DNA of 64,000 nucleotides from JAUMXJ01 sp041781135 (GTDB lineage Bacteria; Bacillota; Clostridia; Peptostreptococcales; Acidaminobacteraceae). Below, one piece after another: positions 34,377-42,288 of the stretch (within the stretch, counting starts at the first letter, position 1; the number at the start of each line of letters is the position of its first letter). The stretch covers positions 62,001 through 126,000 of the forward strand of contig JBHAZV010000027.1 in the NCBI GenBank assembly GCA_041781135.1, written 5' to 3'. The notes beneath the pieces were generated by a model, which worked only from the letters and a program-made list of their open reading frames with translations, did not search any database and was not told the origin of the DNA. A program made the position numbers and the translations under genes.

Positions 34377-35453
34377 TTAAACTTGATCGTAAGTATACGA
34401 AATTGATCTAACATCATATACACTTGTTCCGGTACATTTAAAAAGAGTTGGATCAAAAACTGCTAAATTTGAACCATTCCGACACATTGTACTTATGTAC
34501 TCTATGCCATCATATCCCTTGCTGCGAATATAATCGCTGATATATTGGGTAGGAAGATAATCAAGCGAATTGTCATTACGTAAAGGTTTCGCAATTTCCT
34601 GTGCGATCATTTTGAGATGATCAATATTCAATGCATATTGGGTATAATCAAAACCATAGTCTACTCCGATAAATGGACTAATATGATCTATGCTAGCAAG
34701 GTTGATAATCTCGATATCCTTTTGAAGTTTGAAGCGTCCAACCGTAACAAAATCATAGACTCCTGCGCGAATTTCATACAAAGTAGTCTCTTTTGAATCA
34801 GAGAGATATAAAATGCTAATACCTGTGGGGTTTACACGGCCTCCTTTAGCTTTATCGTCTGGAGGAGGACCCATCTCTTTTCTGGGAAAGCCTTTTGGGC
34901 TAGGGCAAATCCGCGAGCGATATAGGATTTCACCTTTATGATGCACCTTTATCGCGCATCTCAAAAAAAGATATAGTTTGTCCTTGTTGAAAAAATCACT
35001 GTGAAATCGATTTTTCCGCTTAATACCTTCCACAAAATCTTCCCAACAATTATTCCTCAATATAGAATTCTCTTCCAGATAAATATGATCTTGACTTTGC
35101 CTAATTCCGACAGGACTATCAAATAGAGCCGGTTGACCACGATATCTATCAGAACAGATTGTGGTCATAAGCCGATATATCACATCCGGTTTTAAATTGA
35201 ATATTCTCCAGTTGTTAAAAAGAATATCCTTTATTAAACCGGTGTGTTCGCGAGGAAAATCGGTAGGAAGATCTGATACAGGAGAGTAGACATCCAGAAG
35301 GCCATCAAAAAGCTCTGCAAGTGTTTGGTCTCTACCTATTTCGTAAACGTGGACATTATGGCTTCCGCAAAAATCGCAATTACCGATTACCTTATTTCCG
35401 TCAATAATGGCTTTAATTTCGGAGTCTGCAAAGCAGTTACTGCAACAAAACAT
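34377..35453 (-). CDS. RES-domain protein with N-terminal zinc ribbon (HEPN/RES-associated NTD), putative NAD+ phosphorylase
   Basis: A 358-residue protein. The N-terminal ribbon C4-x2-C7...C26-x2-C29, with the CxxCF...GxCDFCGS pattern, and a helical region (about 40-160) match the N-terminal domain found on HEPN/RES-type proteins. The C-terminal RES domain (about 165-345) keeps its eponymous residues: R179/R181 in LYRSR, E227 in TTLYEIR, S321 in YDGIEYIST, plus a late LAVFDP. Known RES toxins (for example MbcT) destroy NAD+ by phosphorolysis. There is no adjacent Xre antitoxin; its partners are the sce7725 and sce7726 genes immediately upstream. I infer an NAD+-depleting effector; activity is not shown here. 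Confidence 0.8.
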   Translation of the reverse strand: MFCCSNCFADSEIKAIIDGNKVIGNCDFCGSHNVHVYEIGRDQTLAELFDGLLDVYSPVSDLPTDFPREHTGLIKDILFNNWRIFNLKPDVIYRLMTTICSDRYRGQPALFDSPVGIRQSQDHIYLEENSILRNNCWEDFVEGIKRKNRFHSDFFNKDKLYLFLRCAIKVHHKGEILYRSRICPSPKGFPRKEMGPPPDDKAKGGRVNPTGISILYLSDSKETTLYEIRAGVYDFVTVGRFKLQKDIEIINLASIDHISPFIGVDYGFDYTQYALNIDHLKMIAQEIAKPLRNDNSLDYLPTQYISDYIRSKGYDGIEYISTMCRNGSNLAVFDPTLFKCTGTSVYDVRSISYTYDQV

Positions 35454-35458
35454 ATACT

Positions 35459-36412
35459 TTATACCCCGCCAAGATATTTACCCATCAGCTCAAGGTGGTG
35501 CATTAATGACAGTTTTTTAACTGTTCCAAGCCCAGGATAAGACTGTTGTTCATAGTGTTGCAAGAAAGTTTTTAACCCTAATGTCATATCAACGGGATGG
35601 GGGGTAGCACTGTACCATTTAGCCAACTTTGAAACTGCCTCGTAGAATTTTAGAGCTGGGTTGGTGATGTCCTCGTTAGAGTCGGAAACAAAGTGTCTAA
35701 CACGCAAGGTATTGTCAGAAGCAAAATACACCATGTGGATAGCCACAGCATACGGAGCAAAGCCTGCTTCAAGGTATTCATTGCCAACTACAGAGTAATC
35801 GGAAAAGCCAATAAATCCTTCTTCCTTATAGTACAAATGGTCATCGGAAAAGAACTCATCCTCGGTATTCTGATAATCGGCATTACGGTCTTGCTTTTCA
35901 AACTTGTCATCAAGCAACACTTTATGGTGACGAACTTTACGTCTGAATGCACTCTCATCTGGCATTAAAGTATAACGTGGTATGATTGTGCCAAAAGTGC
36001 GTTCATACAAGTCCAGATAGTCACGATCAGTATTAATAACAAGCAGGTCAGCCTTGTCGACACCACGTTTATCCCAGAAATCAAGCAAAGATTTAGCATT
36101 TCTTTGCATTATTAGCGACTTTATTATGGCTGAATCTTCGTATTGCTCCGAAAAACGCTGTTTGTATCCCGCTTCTTTAGATTGTTCTTGGGCATCCATC
36201 CAGTCAGACATAAATGTTCCTACTGCCGGATTACGGATAATAGAGATAGGTTGTTGTACCTTAATGAATTCCGCCATAACATTTACGAGAGTAGGGGAAA
36301 GCTTTACAGGTTCAACAATCGGAGTGACATGGTTTCCTAATAGGCCATTGACAACGAGTTCACGCAATGCGAGTAGCTCATATTGACGTCCTCTAACATA
36401 AGGGAGATACAT
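35459..36412 (-). CDS. sce7725 family protein
   Basis: A 317-residue protein of the sce7725 family, recognised by the start MYLPYVRGRQYELLALREL and the PIVEPVK strand. Its biochemical function is unknown. It lacks signal peptide or membrane segments. I start at ATG 36412 because GGAGG sits inside a longer in-frame alternative beginning at 36427, which overlaps the end of the upstream gene. Spacings of 4 and 5 bases to its neighbours show a tight operon. The family name comes from an adjacent sce7725/sce7726 pair in Sorangium, and the pairing is kept here. Confidence 0.78.
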   Translation of the reverse strand: MYLPYVRGRQYELLALRELVVNGLLGNHVTPIVEPVKLSPTLVNVMAEFIKVQQPISIIRNPAVGTFMSDWMDAQEQSKEAGYKQRFSEQYEDSAIIKSLIMQRNAKSLLDFWDKRGVDKADLLVINTDRDYLDLYERTFGTIIPRYTLMPDESAFRRKVRHHKVLLDDKFEKQDRNADYQNTEDEFFSDDHLYYKEEGFIGFSDYSVVGNEYLEAGFAPYAVAIHMVYFASDNTLRVRHFVSDSNEDITNPALKFYEAVSKLAKWYSATPHPVDMTLGLKTFLQHYEQQSYPGLGTVKKLSLMHHLELMGKYLGGV

Positions 36413-36416
36413 AGTT

Positions 36417-37271
36417 TCATCCTCCATACCTTTTATTCAAAAAGCTGTTAATGTCCTGCCACTCAAGTTCAGATAGTTTAGAAAAATAAACTAGAGACTT
36501 CAATTCATATGGAACCTCGGTAAACTCGCTTATTCTTATCTTGTTTCGCCTTTTAAGTTGTTTCAGAAACATTCTATAAGCTTCAAGAATTGGAATACGC
36601 GAAAACTGTCTAAGACACTCGCCATAATAAAACGCTTGAGAAGCATTTGGCAACTTCTTAAAATACTGTAGCAGAATACTCTCATACTCATGTTTGTGTA
36701 GTACCTTAAAAATAGCCGTATGAGAAAGATGAGAATAATCCTCTTCCGGTTCCTTCCGCATTTTTGCACTTAGTGTGTTCCCGGCAGTAAGCACATAAAC
36801 TCCGACAGGTGTGCCTTTAAGAATTTCCATTGCACGATTGTACTGCCCTTCTGAGGTAACTACACATACATAGGTAAATGCCTTAAAGTAGTCTCGAAGT
36901 TGAGTTTCTAGACGCTCAAATGTATCTAGTTCAGTTTTTATTTCATACACAACCGCTTTACCATTGATGAGGATAAAGTCAGCTTTAGACTTGCTAATCG
37001 GAATCTGCGTCAAAGCTGTTGTTGTGTTTACGCTATGCTTCCCCAGCAACAATTTATTAAGTAATGTATTTTGATAAAAGTATTCATTTCGGTATGACTT
37101 TGCCATAAACCGATAGATTTCGCTTATCAATGTTCCGTTATCTTTATTCTCTGGATCACTCACAAATCGCTGAATTATTGCTCCATATGTGTCGGTGCTC
37201 TTTGCTCTCACAGTGTCAAAAAAAACATTCTGGGTAAAGAGCCGATTTAAAATGAGATAGCTTTCTGTCAA
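36417..37271 (-). CDS. sce7726 family protein with PD-(D/E)XK nuclease-like motif
   Basis: A 284-residue protein of the sce7726 family. A strand-turn-strand with D98 (KADFILING) and E110-x-K112 (VVYEIKTE) has the D...ExK arrangement of PD-(D/E)XK nucleases. The flanking helices fit that fold. I start at TTG 37271 with AGGGAGG just upstream. A longer frame from 37385 would run through the -10 box and has no ribosome site. First gene of the three-gene operon. A DNA- or RNA-cleaving or nucleic-acid-sensing role is inferred from the motif only. Confidence 0.75.
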   Translation of the reverse strand: MTESYLILNRLFTQNVFFDTVRAKSTDTYGAIIQRFVSDPENKDNGTLISEIYRFMAKSYRNEYFYQNTLLNKLLLGKHSVNTTTALTQIPISKSKADFILINGKAVVYEIKTELDTFERLETQLRDYFKAFTYVCVVTSEGQYNRAMEILKGTPVGVYVLTAGNTLSAKMRKEPEEDYSHLSHTAIFKVLHKHEYESILLQYFKKLPNASQAFYYGECLRQFSRIPILEAYRMFLKQLKRRNKIRISEFTEVPYELKSLVYFSKLSELEWQDINSFLNKRYGG

Positions 37272-37313
37272 ATCTTGCTCCCTCCCTTCACAATGATATA
37301 ATAACCCATAATC

Positions 37314-37342
37314 ATTATAACACATAATGAAAAGGGGAACAA
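37314..37342 (-). promoter_or_regulatory. sigma-A promoter of the sce7726-sce7725-RES operon
   Basis: On the minus strand: -35 TTGTTC (37337-37342), 17-base spacer, -10 TATAAT (37314-37319), about 43 bases upstream of TTG 37271. It shows the operon is expressed independently of the mobilization genes. Confidence 0.7.
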
Positions 37343-37362
37343 CTCCAAAATTAGTTAAAAAA

Positions 37363-37395
37363 GGCCAAAGAATTGTTTTGTTCAATTCCTTGGCC
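37363..37395 (-). terminator. terminator of the mobilization operon
   Basis: A 13-bp stem with one mismatch, GGCCAAAGAATTG (37363-37375) against CAATTCCTTGGCC (37383-37395). On the minus strand it is followed by six U residues. It isolates the mobilization genes from the operon downstream. Confidence 0.75.
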
Positions 37396-37406
37396 TCCTG
37401 TTAACC

Positions 37407-37616
37407 TTATCCCGGCTCTCTAGGTTTGCTTTTTACTTGCTTTACCTCCCGCTTCTTCTTCCATTCGGCAAACTCCCGCTGTCCTTCCTCGCTCTCATAA
37501 TAGGCCAGAATGTCCGGCAGGAGGCAGCGTGCAATCGCCTCAATCTTATGGGGCGGAATGTTGGTATGGTTGACCAACTTCTTTTTCTTGCCCAAGTGCC
37601 GCCTCCGTTTCTCCAT
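37407..37616 (-). CDS. small basic protein downstream of the relaxase
   Basis: A 69-residue, Lys/Arg-rich protein of unknown function (KRRRHLGKKKK near the N terminus, then a helix with ILAYYESEEGQREFAEWKKKR). It starts at ATG 37616, 21 bases after the relaxase stop, without a clear ribosome site, and is followed by the operon terminator. Position and size suggest an accessory protein of the mobile element. Confidence 0.55.
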   Translation of the reverse strand: MEKRRRHLGKKKKLVNHTNIPPHKIEAIARCLLPDILAYYESEEGQREFAEWKKKREVKQVKSKPREPG

Positions 37617-37637
37617 ATTCAATTTTCAAGGTACAGA

Positions 37638-38585
37638 TCAATCGCGTTCTTCCCTTCCTTTCCGCGGCGTATGCCGCTGTTGGATTTCCCGCCGGACCTC
37701 CGGCGGAATTTTCGCTACAAGCGTCCTGAGCTGTTCGTTCTCCTGTTTGAGCCGTGCTGCCTCCAGCTTCTTGCGGACACTGTCTTGGTTGGCAACCTTT
37801 TCTTTCAGCCCTGCGTTCTCCTGCGTCAGATAGTCGATCGTGGCCTGGTATTTCTTCACCTGTCCCAAATGGGCCTCCAGCCGGGGGAAGAACTTGTCCA
37901 GCAGAGTAAGGGCTTCCTCTTTCTTCTTCCCGGCGTTCATCATGGTGATCTCTGAAATGGCCGTTTCAATGGCTTTCTGCTGCTTGATGAGGCTGACGGA
38001 CTGCTTGAACAGCCATGTGGGGATATGCTTCCGTTTGGTGACAAGGGAGCTTTCACCCCGTTTGAGGACGGGGAACGTCTTTTTCATGTGGGCGTGAAAC
38101 TCATCCTGCCACCGGGAGAGCTGCGCCCGGTTGCCCAATATCTCCTTGGCCGACAGCCGCCCGTCTTCCGTGATGGGCGTAAAGCACAGATGCAGGTGGG
38201 GCGTCTTTTCGTCCATGTGTACCACGGCGGAGAAGATGTTGCCCCGGCCTATCTTCTGTTCCATAAAGGCCACGGCCTCCGTGAAGTAGGCTTGGATGTC
38301 TTTTCGGCTCCTGCCCTCGAAGAACTCCGGGCTGGCGGTGATAAGGGTATCTACAAACATGGTGCTGTCTTTCCTTGTCTTGCACCCCGCCGCCCTGATC
38401 CGGCTGTTGATCTCCTGTCGGTATCTTTGTGTGGGCTGGATTATATGGAAGTTGTCTTTGCTTCTCGATATGTCGATGTCGGGATTGCTGGCGTATTTCT
38501 CCTTTGTGCGCTCGTGGTGCGCCTCCAACGCCCCCGCAGGCCCAGCCTTGTGCTTGGTAAACCGTAAAATCGCGTGCTGTGCCAT
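37638..38585 (-). CDS. MobV family relaxase (Mob/Pre)
   Basis: A 315-residue plasmid mobilization relaxase. The N-terminal part has the histidine pair in EAHHER (residues 23-24, place of the catalytic His in MobM), and the metal-binding signature H123-M-D-E-K-T-P-H130-L-H132 is intact. The C-terminal part (about 200-300) is a charged coiled coil. AAAGGAGG precedes the ATG. It would nick oriT and pilot single-stranded element DNA using a helper conjugation apparatus, since no type IV secretion genes are present. Confidence 0.92.
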   Translation of the reverse strand: MAQHAILRFTKHKAGPAGALEAHHERTKEKYASNPDIDISRSKDNFHIIQPTQRYRQEINSRIRAAGCKTRKDSTMFVDTLITASPEFFEGRSRKDIQAYFTEAVAFMEQKIGRGNIFSAVVHMDEKTPHLHLCFTPITEDGRLSAKEILGNRAQLSRWQDEFHAHMKKTFPVLKRGESSLVTKRKHIPTWLFKQSVSLIKQQKAIETAISEITMMNAGKKKEEALTLLDKFFPRLEAHLGQVKKYQATIDYLTQENAGLKEKVANQDSVRKKLEAARLKQENEQLRTLVAKIPPEVRREIQQRHTPRKGREERD

Positions 38586-38620
38586 TCTCCTCCTTTCATG
38601 TGGACAGTTAGAAGCTCATT

Positions 38621-38659
38621 TTCCGGGGTGGACGATACAAGATACCGCCCACCCCGGAA
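38621..38659. repeat. GC-rich inverted repeat upstream of the relaxase gene
   Basis: Perfect 11-bp arms TTCCGGGGTGG (38621-38631) and CCACCCCGGAA (38649-38659) with a 17-base loop, 36 bases upstream of the relaxase start. It could be a regulatory hairpin for the relaxase mRNA or part of a transfer-origin structure. Confidence 0.6.
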
Positions 38660-38665
38660 TGGCGT

Positions 38666-38697
38666 CTGAAAAACCTTGCTACACAAGGCTTTTTCAG
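38666..38697. terminator. bidirectional terminator after the Cys-rich VLP gene
   Basis: CTGAAAAACCTTG and CAAGGCTTTTTCAG arms around CTACA give a stable stem with U-runs on both strands, three bases beyond the stop of the VLP gene on the minus strand. Confidence 0.65.
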
Positions 38698-38700
38698 GCC

Positions 38701-39147
38701 CTATTTGTCCACGTCCGACCTCCGTTTCCGCTCGCTTTCGGTCTTTTGCCGCCTGTGTACCTTCCCTGCACAGTCTGGGCAGTACCTGGCCCGATTGGAG
38801 CGAGGCACGAAAGCCTGTCCGCACTCGGCGCAACGCTTTACGGCGTCGTTTTGGAAAATCTCCGCTTCCAGCGCCGGATCGCCTGGGAGCACCGCCCAAC
38901 GGAACCACTTGCAGCAGACTGAATAGGAGATGCTTTGCGGGCAGACGCACGGTTCGCCGTCGTCCAATAACAGGCAGTTGCCATTGTCGTAATTGCAGCA
39001 GGCTTTCCGAATCAGTGCGTTGGCCCGCTTGCGCTGTGCGGGCGTCATGCGGGGCAGGGAGCCGTCTGTGCCCCGTTCAATGGGTGGCAGATCGTACTTG
39101 ATAACTTGTCCTCCTTTTCCTGTGTTTTTCAACCGGTTGTGAGGCAA
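38701..39147 (-). CDS. cysteine-rich VLP domain protein
   Basis: About 148 residues, with the Cys_rich_VLP domain seen as MTPAQRKRANALIRKACCNY, GNCLLLDDGEPCVCPQSIS, CKWFRWAVLPGD, and a C-terminal zinc-ribbon-like CAECGQAFVPRSNRARYCPDC. Such proteins accompany MobV/MobA relaxases on clostridial elements; the function is unknown. The start is unclear: TTG 39147 has no ribosome site, while AAGGAGG about 35 bases further in precedes no standard codon until a Met at PRMTPAQ. Confidence 0.8.
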   Translation of the reverse strand: MPHNRLKNTGKGGQVIKYDLPPIERGTDGSLPRMTPAQRKRANALIRKACCNYDNGNCLLLDDGEPCVCPQSISYSVCCKWFRWAVLPGDPALEAEIFQNDAVKRCAECGQAFVPRSNRARYCPDCAGKVHRRQKTESERKRRSDVDK

Positions 39148-39283
39148 GTGTACACTAAATAAAGGGCCTGTGCCGTATATCCGAAAGGTGGGAAAAGGGG
39201 CTGAAAATCCCGGTATTTCCCCGCTCTCGGAAGTATGGTATAATAAATGTGTCAGGATGCATTTGAGCCGAAAGGAGGCGTCT

Positions 39284-39703
39284 ATGGAAAGGCGTGAAGA
39301 AATTATCCGTCTGTGGTTTTCGATGTGGCTACAAAATAGAGACTTAGGTCTAGATGAGATATTTACTGACGGCGCCGTTTATGTGGAAAGCTGGGGGCCG
39401 GAATACCACGGCTCCGAGAGAATACGGCATTGGTTCAATGAGTGGAATACCAGAGGTCGAGTTCTGCAATGGGAGATCAGGCAATTTATCCATGCAGAAC
39501 AACAAACCGTGGTGGAATGGTATTTCAAGAACATTATGAATACTGGTGAGGAGGAAGCGTTTGACGGGATTTCCCTTGTCAAATGGACGGAAGGAAACCA
39601 AATCTGCTTTTTAAAAGAGTTTGGCTGTAACGAGAGCCGCTATGATCCGTACCAGGAAGGGCCGTATCCTCATTTTAGAGAGGAAAAAACGCTCTGGTTT
39701 TAA
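39284..39703 (+). CDS. NTF2-like (SnoaL-type) small protein
   Basis: A 139-residue protein with an NTF2-like pattern: an N-terminal helix (EEIIRLWFSMWLQ), DEIFTDGAVYVESWGPEYHGSE, a conserved helix with IRHWFNEWN, and beta strands. Such folds are ligand-binding or small enzymes and no activity can be assigned. AAAGGAGG lies before ATG 39284 and TATAAT at about 39238 may be its -10. It is the first plus-strand cargo gene of the element. An in-frame extension to 39170 has no ribosome site. Confidence 0.7.
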   Translation: MERREEIIRLWFSMWLQNRDLGLDEIFTDGAVYVESWGPEYHGSERIRHWFNEWNTRGRVLQWEIRQFIHAEQQTVVEWYFKNIMNTGEEEAFDGISLVKWTEGNQICFLKEFGCNESRYDPYQEGPYPHFREEKTLWF

Positions 39704-39723
39704 TCAAGAAAGGCGGTGATCCC

Positions 39724-40491
39724 ATGATGCTGACGATACAGGAGCGATTGAAGGATCTGCGGGTGGAGCGCGGCTTGACGCTGGAACAGCTTGCGGATCA
39801 AACTGGGCTGTCCCGGTCCGCCCTGGGCAGTTATGAGTCGGACGAGTTCAAGGACATCAGCCACTACGCTCTTGTCAGGCTGGCAAAGTTCTACGGCGTA
39901 ACCGCCGACTACCTGCTGGGGATGGCGGAAACAAGAAATCACCCAAACGCTGAGCTTGCGGAGCTACGTTTGAGTGATGTTATGATTGAGTTGTTACAAT
40001 CCGGGAAGATCGACAACGCCCTGCTGTGCGAGCTGGCGACGCACCCGGACTTTCCCCGGCTCATGGCGGAGCTGGAGGTCTATGTGAATGGCATGGCGGT
40101 CAAGCTGGTGCAGACGGCAAACACTTTTGTGGACGCTGCGAGCGCGAATATCGTCAAGCAGCATGATCCAGGCGCAAACGACCCGTACCTGAGGCAGCTT
40201 GTGGCCGCGCATGTGGACGAGGACAGCTTTTGCTGCTATCTGATCGGGCGGGACATGGCGGAGATCGCCCGCGCCCTGCGGGAAGCCCACAAGGACGACT
40301 TTTTCAGCATTCCAATATATAACCCATTGGAGGTAGCAGCGGAGATCATGGGCAAAGAAGAAAGCGAAATCCCCGAATCGAGCGAAGTGGCGCTGGCCTT
40401 TATCTGCAAGCGGCTGTATCTGAATTATGCGAAGCTGACCGATGAGGAAAAGAAGTGGCTGGCCCCATCGCGGAGAAATCAGATTTGTTGA
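39724..40491 (+). CDS. Xre-family transcriptional regulator with a long C-terminal domain
   Basis: A 255-residue protein with an N-terminal Xre helix-turn-helix (residues 3-65: LKDLRVERGLTLEQLADQTG, SRSALGSYESDEF). This is followed by a C-terminal domain of nearly 190 residues unlike a simple repressor, with no recognised motif. ATG-ATG at 39724/39727 follows AAGGCGGTGA. It probably controls element genes; a ligand or protein-sensing role of the C-terminal part is a guess. Confidence 0.8.
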   Translation: MMLTIQERLKDLRVERGLTLEQLADQTGLSRSALGSYESDEFKDISHYALVRLAKFYGVTADYLLGMAETRNHPNAELAELRLSDVMIELLQSGKIDNALLCELATHPDFPRLMAELEVYVNGMAVKLVQTANTFVDAASANIVKQHDPGANDPYLRQLVAAHVDEDSFCCYLIGRDMAEIARALREAHKDDFFSIPIYNPLEVAAEIMGKEESEIPESSEVALAFICKRLYLNYAKLTDEEKKWLAPSRRNQIC

Positions 40492-40544
40492 AGAACCCCA
40501 ACTCGCAGAGGGGCAGAAAGAAGAAATAGTTGTGTTCTAAACTC

Positions 40545-40571
40545 AACTTCGGGACATTTTGGCCCGAAGTT
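40545..40571. repeat. inverted repeat between Xre and acetyltransferase genes
   Basis: Perfect 9-bp arms AACTTCGGG (40545-40553) and CCCGAAGTT (40563-40571) without a following U-run; a hairpin or protein-binding site rather than a clear terminator. Confidence 0.5.
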
Positions 40572-40593
40572 CAGCAGTCAGAAGGAGAATATC

Positions 40594-41076
40594 ATGAAAG
40601 GAAAGCTGCACTTACAATTACAGAAAGCGTCTGTAGACGATCTCAAAGAAATATGGGCAATGCAGATTTCGTCCTTTGCGCGGATGTTGGAACATTATCA
40701 GGACTATGACATAAGCCCCGGCGCGGAACAAGTTAAAGATCTCGAAGCTCGGTTTCATCAACCTTGGACTACCTATTACTTCATTATTGCTGATGGAGTA
40801 AAGGTAGGAGCTGTCCGAATCATAGACCACGGAGACAGCACAAAGCGAAAACGTATTGCACCTATATTTATCTTGCCAGAGCATAGGAACAAAGGATACG
40901 CTCAGCTTGCTATGCAAGAGGCAGAACGGATACACGGTGATCGTCATTGGATGCTGGACACGGTTTTGCAGGAGGAGGGCAATCTTCATCTTTACGAGAA
41001 GATGGGATACCATCGAACGGGCAAGCTGGAAAAAATCAATGACCGGATGACTATTGTGTATTATGAAAAAGACTGA
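40594..41076 (+). CDS. GNAT family N-acetyltransferase
   Basis: A 160-residue GNAT. The acetyl-CoA-binding segment IAPIFILPEHRNKGYAQLAM (R/QxxGxA-like, about 88-108) and the C-terminal NLHLYEKMGYHRTG are typical. AAGGAGA precedes ATG 40594. The substrate cannot be assigned; resistance, detoxification or protein/metabolite acetylation are all possible. Cargo of the mobile element. Confidence 0.85.
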   Translation: MKGKLHLQLQKASVDDLKEIWAMQISSFARMLEHYQDYDISPGAEQVKDLEARFHQPWTTYYFIIADGVKVGAVRIIDHGDSTKRKRIAPIFILPEHRNKGYAQLAMQEAERIHGDRHWMLDTVLQEEGNLHLYEKMGYHRTGKLEKINDRMTIVYYEKD

Positions 41077-41115
41077 ATGAAAACAAATCAGTGGTGACAA
41101 GCTGGAGCAAAACAC

Positions 41116-41730
41116 ATGAATTCAGAAGAATATTTGAATGACCCGTGCGGGGCATCATCGCTTCCATTTTGGAAAACAAAGAAAGTGATAATCCCAGAAC
41201 ATATAGCGGTTTTACGCGAAGATCTGTTCTGTATCGCTGATTGTGATGGTATAGATGAACCTTATTTTAAGTTGATGCACAACTTAAAGCAAATAAGACA
41301 GCCTAAACTTATCACACAATTTGAGTTGATCCCATGCGAGACATTGGACTTTGCAAACCATATCAACGAGTGTTATGCAGAGGAAAGTATTTCGTTGGAT
41401 GAATTATGTGCCTATTACCTTCGCCCCGTATTTGATCCCAACTTATGGATTGCGGTTCGCGATGCAACAAGTAATCGGATCGTAGCTACCGGTATCGCTG
41501 AACTGGATTCGTGTATAGGAGAAGGAATCCTTGAATGGATACAGGTTTCTCCGGATTACCGGCGCAGAGGGCTGGGCAAGTTTCTTGTGTCTGAACTGCT
41601 GTGCCGAATGAAGGATAAAGCCAAATTTGTTACGGTTTCAGGAAGAATGAACAATCCCGACAATCCGCTGGCGCTATATCTTTCGTGCGGGTTTGCAAAT
41701 CCTGTGATATGGCACGTTGTTACAAAATGA
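41116..41730 (+). CDS. GNAT family N-acetyltransferase
   Basis: A 204-residue acetyltransferase with an N-terminal extension of about 65 residues before the GNAT core. The acetyl-CoA loop is WIQVSPDYRRRGLGKFLVSE (RxxGLG), and the C-terminal YLSCGFANPVIWHVV is usual. It is unrelated in detail to the acetyltransferase just upstream, so not a recent duplicate. The substrate is unknown. It is spaced 14 bases (or overlapping, depending on start) from a methyltransferase gene, suggesting joint expression. Confidence 0.85.
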   Translation: MNSEEYLNDPCGASSLPFWKTKKVIIPEHIAVLREDLFCIADCDGIDEPYFKLMHNLKQIRQPKLITQFELIPCETLDFANHINECYAEESISLDELCAYYLRPVFDPNLWIAVRDATSNRIVATGIAELDSCIGEGILEWIQVSPDYRRRGLGKFLVSELLCRMKDKAKFVTVSGRMNNPDNPLALYLSCGFANPVIWHVVTK

Positions 41731-41791
41731 AAATGCTTGGTTTGTCGGGCAGTTGCCTCAGGGAGATAAACTGGGTTATGAGGAGGCTGCT

Positions 41792-42220
41792 ATGAAAAAT
41801 ACGGACAAGATCGTCCATTTGCTTATTGCGGATATTGACGGCAAATCTGTCCTTGAAGTAGGGTGCGGTTCAGCCGAATTTTCTGTTTCTGCTTCTGCCT
41901 ATGCAAACAACGTTTCCTGTATTGATTTTGATGCTGGTAGATTGGGGAAACTCAAAGAGAACGTTCATTTTCAAATCATGGACGCATCCAAAATGGACTT
42001 TGCAGATCATACATTTGACACAGTGGTCATATATAACGCTTTCTTCCACATTCGATCTCAATGGGCAGAAATCGAAAAAGAATGCAAGCGGGTACTGACG
42101 GAAAACGGCATCGTATATATCGTTGGAACATGGAAATTGGATATCAACGAGATGGTGAAGGAATTCGGCGAAAAGGCAAAATGGCATAACCAGTTTCTGA
42201 TAGTCCAGATAAAGAAATAG
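41792..42220 (+). CDS. class I SAM-dependent methyltransferase
   Basis: A 142-residue methyltransferase with motif I KSVLEVGCGSAEFSVSA, motif II-like CIDFDAGRL, and FDTVVIYNAFFHI (motif IV region). It is short but contains the complete SAM-binding core. I prefer ATG 41792 with AGGAGG five bases before; an in-frame TTG at 41717 would overlap the previous gene by 14 bases and add 25 residues. The substrate is unknown. Confidence 0.82.
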   Translation: MKNTDKIVHLLIADIDGKSVLEVGCGSAEFSVSASAYANNVSCIDFDAGRLGKLKENVHFQIMDASKMDFADHTFDTVVIYNAFFHIRSQWAEIEKECKRVLTENGIVYIVGTWKLDINEMVKEFGEKAKWHNQFLIVQIKK

Positions 42221-42288
42221 AGGGATGAATTTCAGATTTTCAGGAAGACTGGTCAACTTCTGATCTAAAAAGCAGAGAGGAGAATCAA

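Noticed and set aside
38025..38922. Plus-strand frames opposite the relaxase and VLP genes
   Set aside because: They are antisense shadows of genes with clear motifs and show no independent start signals.
40594..41730. The two GNAT genes as antibiotic resistance genes
   Set aside because: The acetyl-CoA motif is general to the superfamily; no feature specific to aminoglycoside or other drug acetyltransferases is visible.
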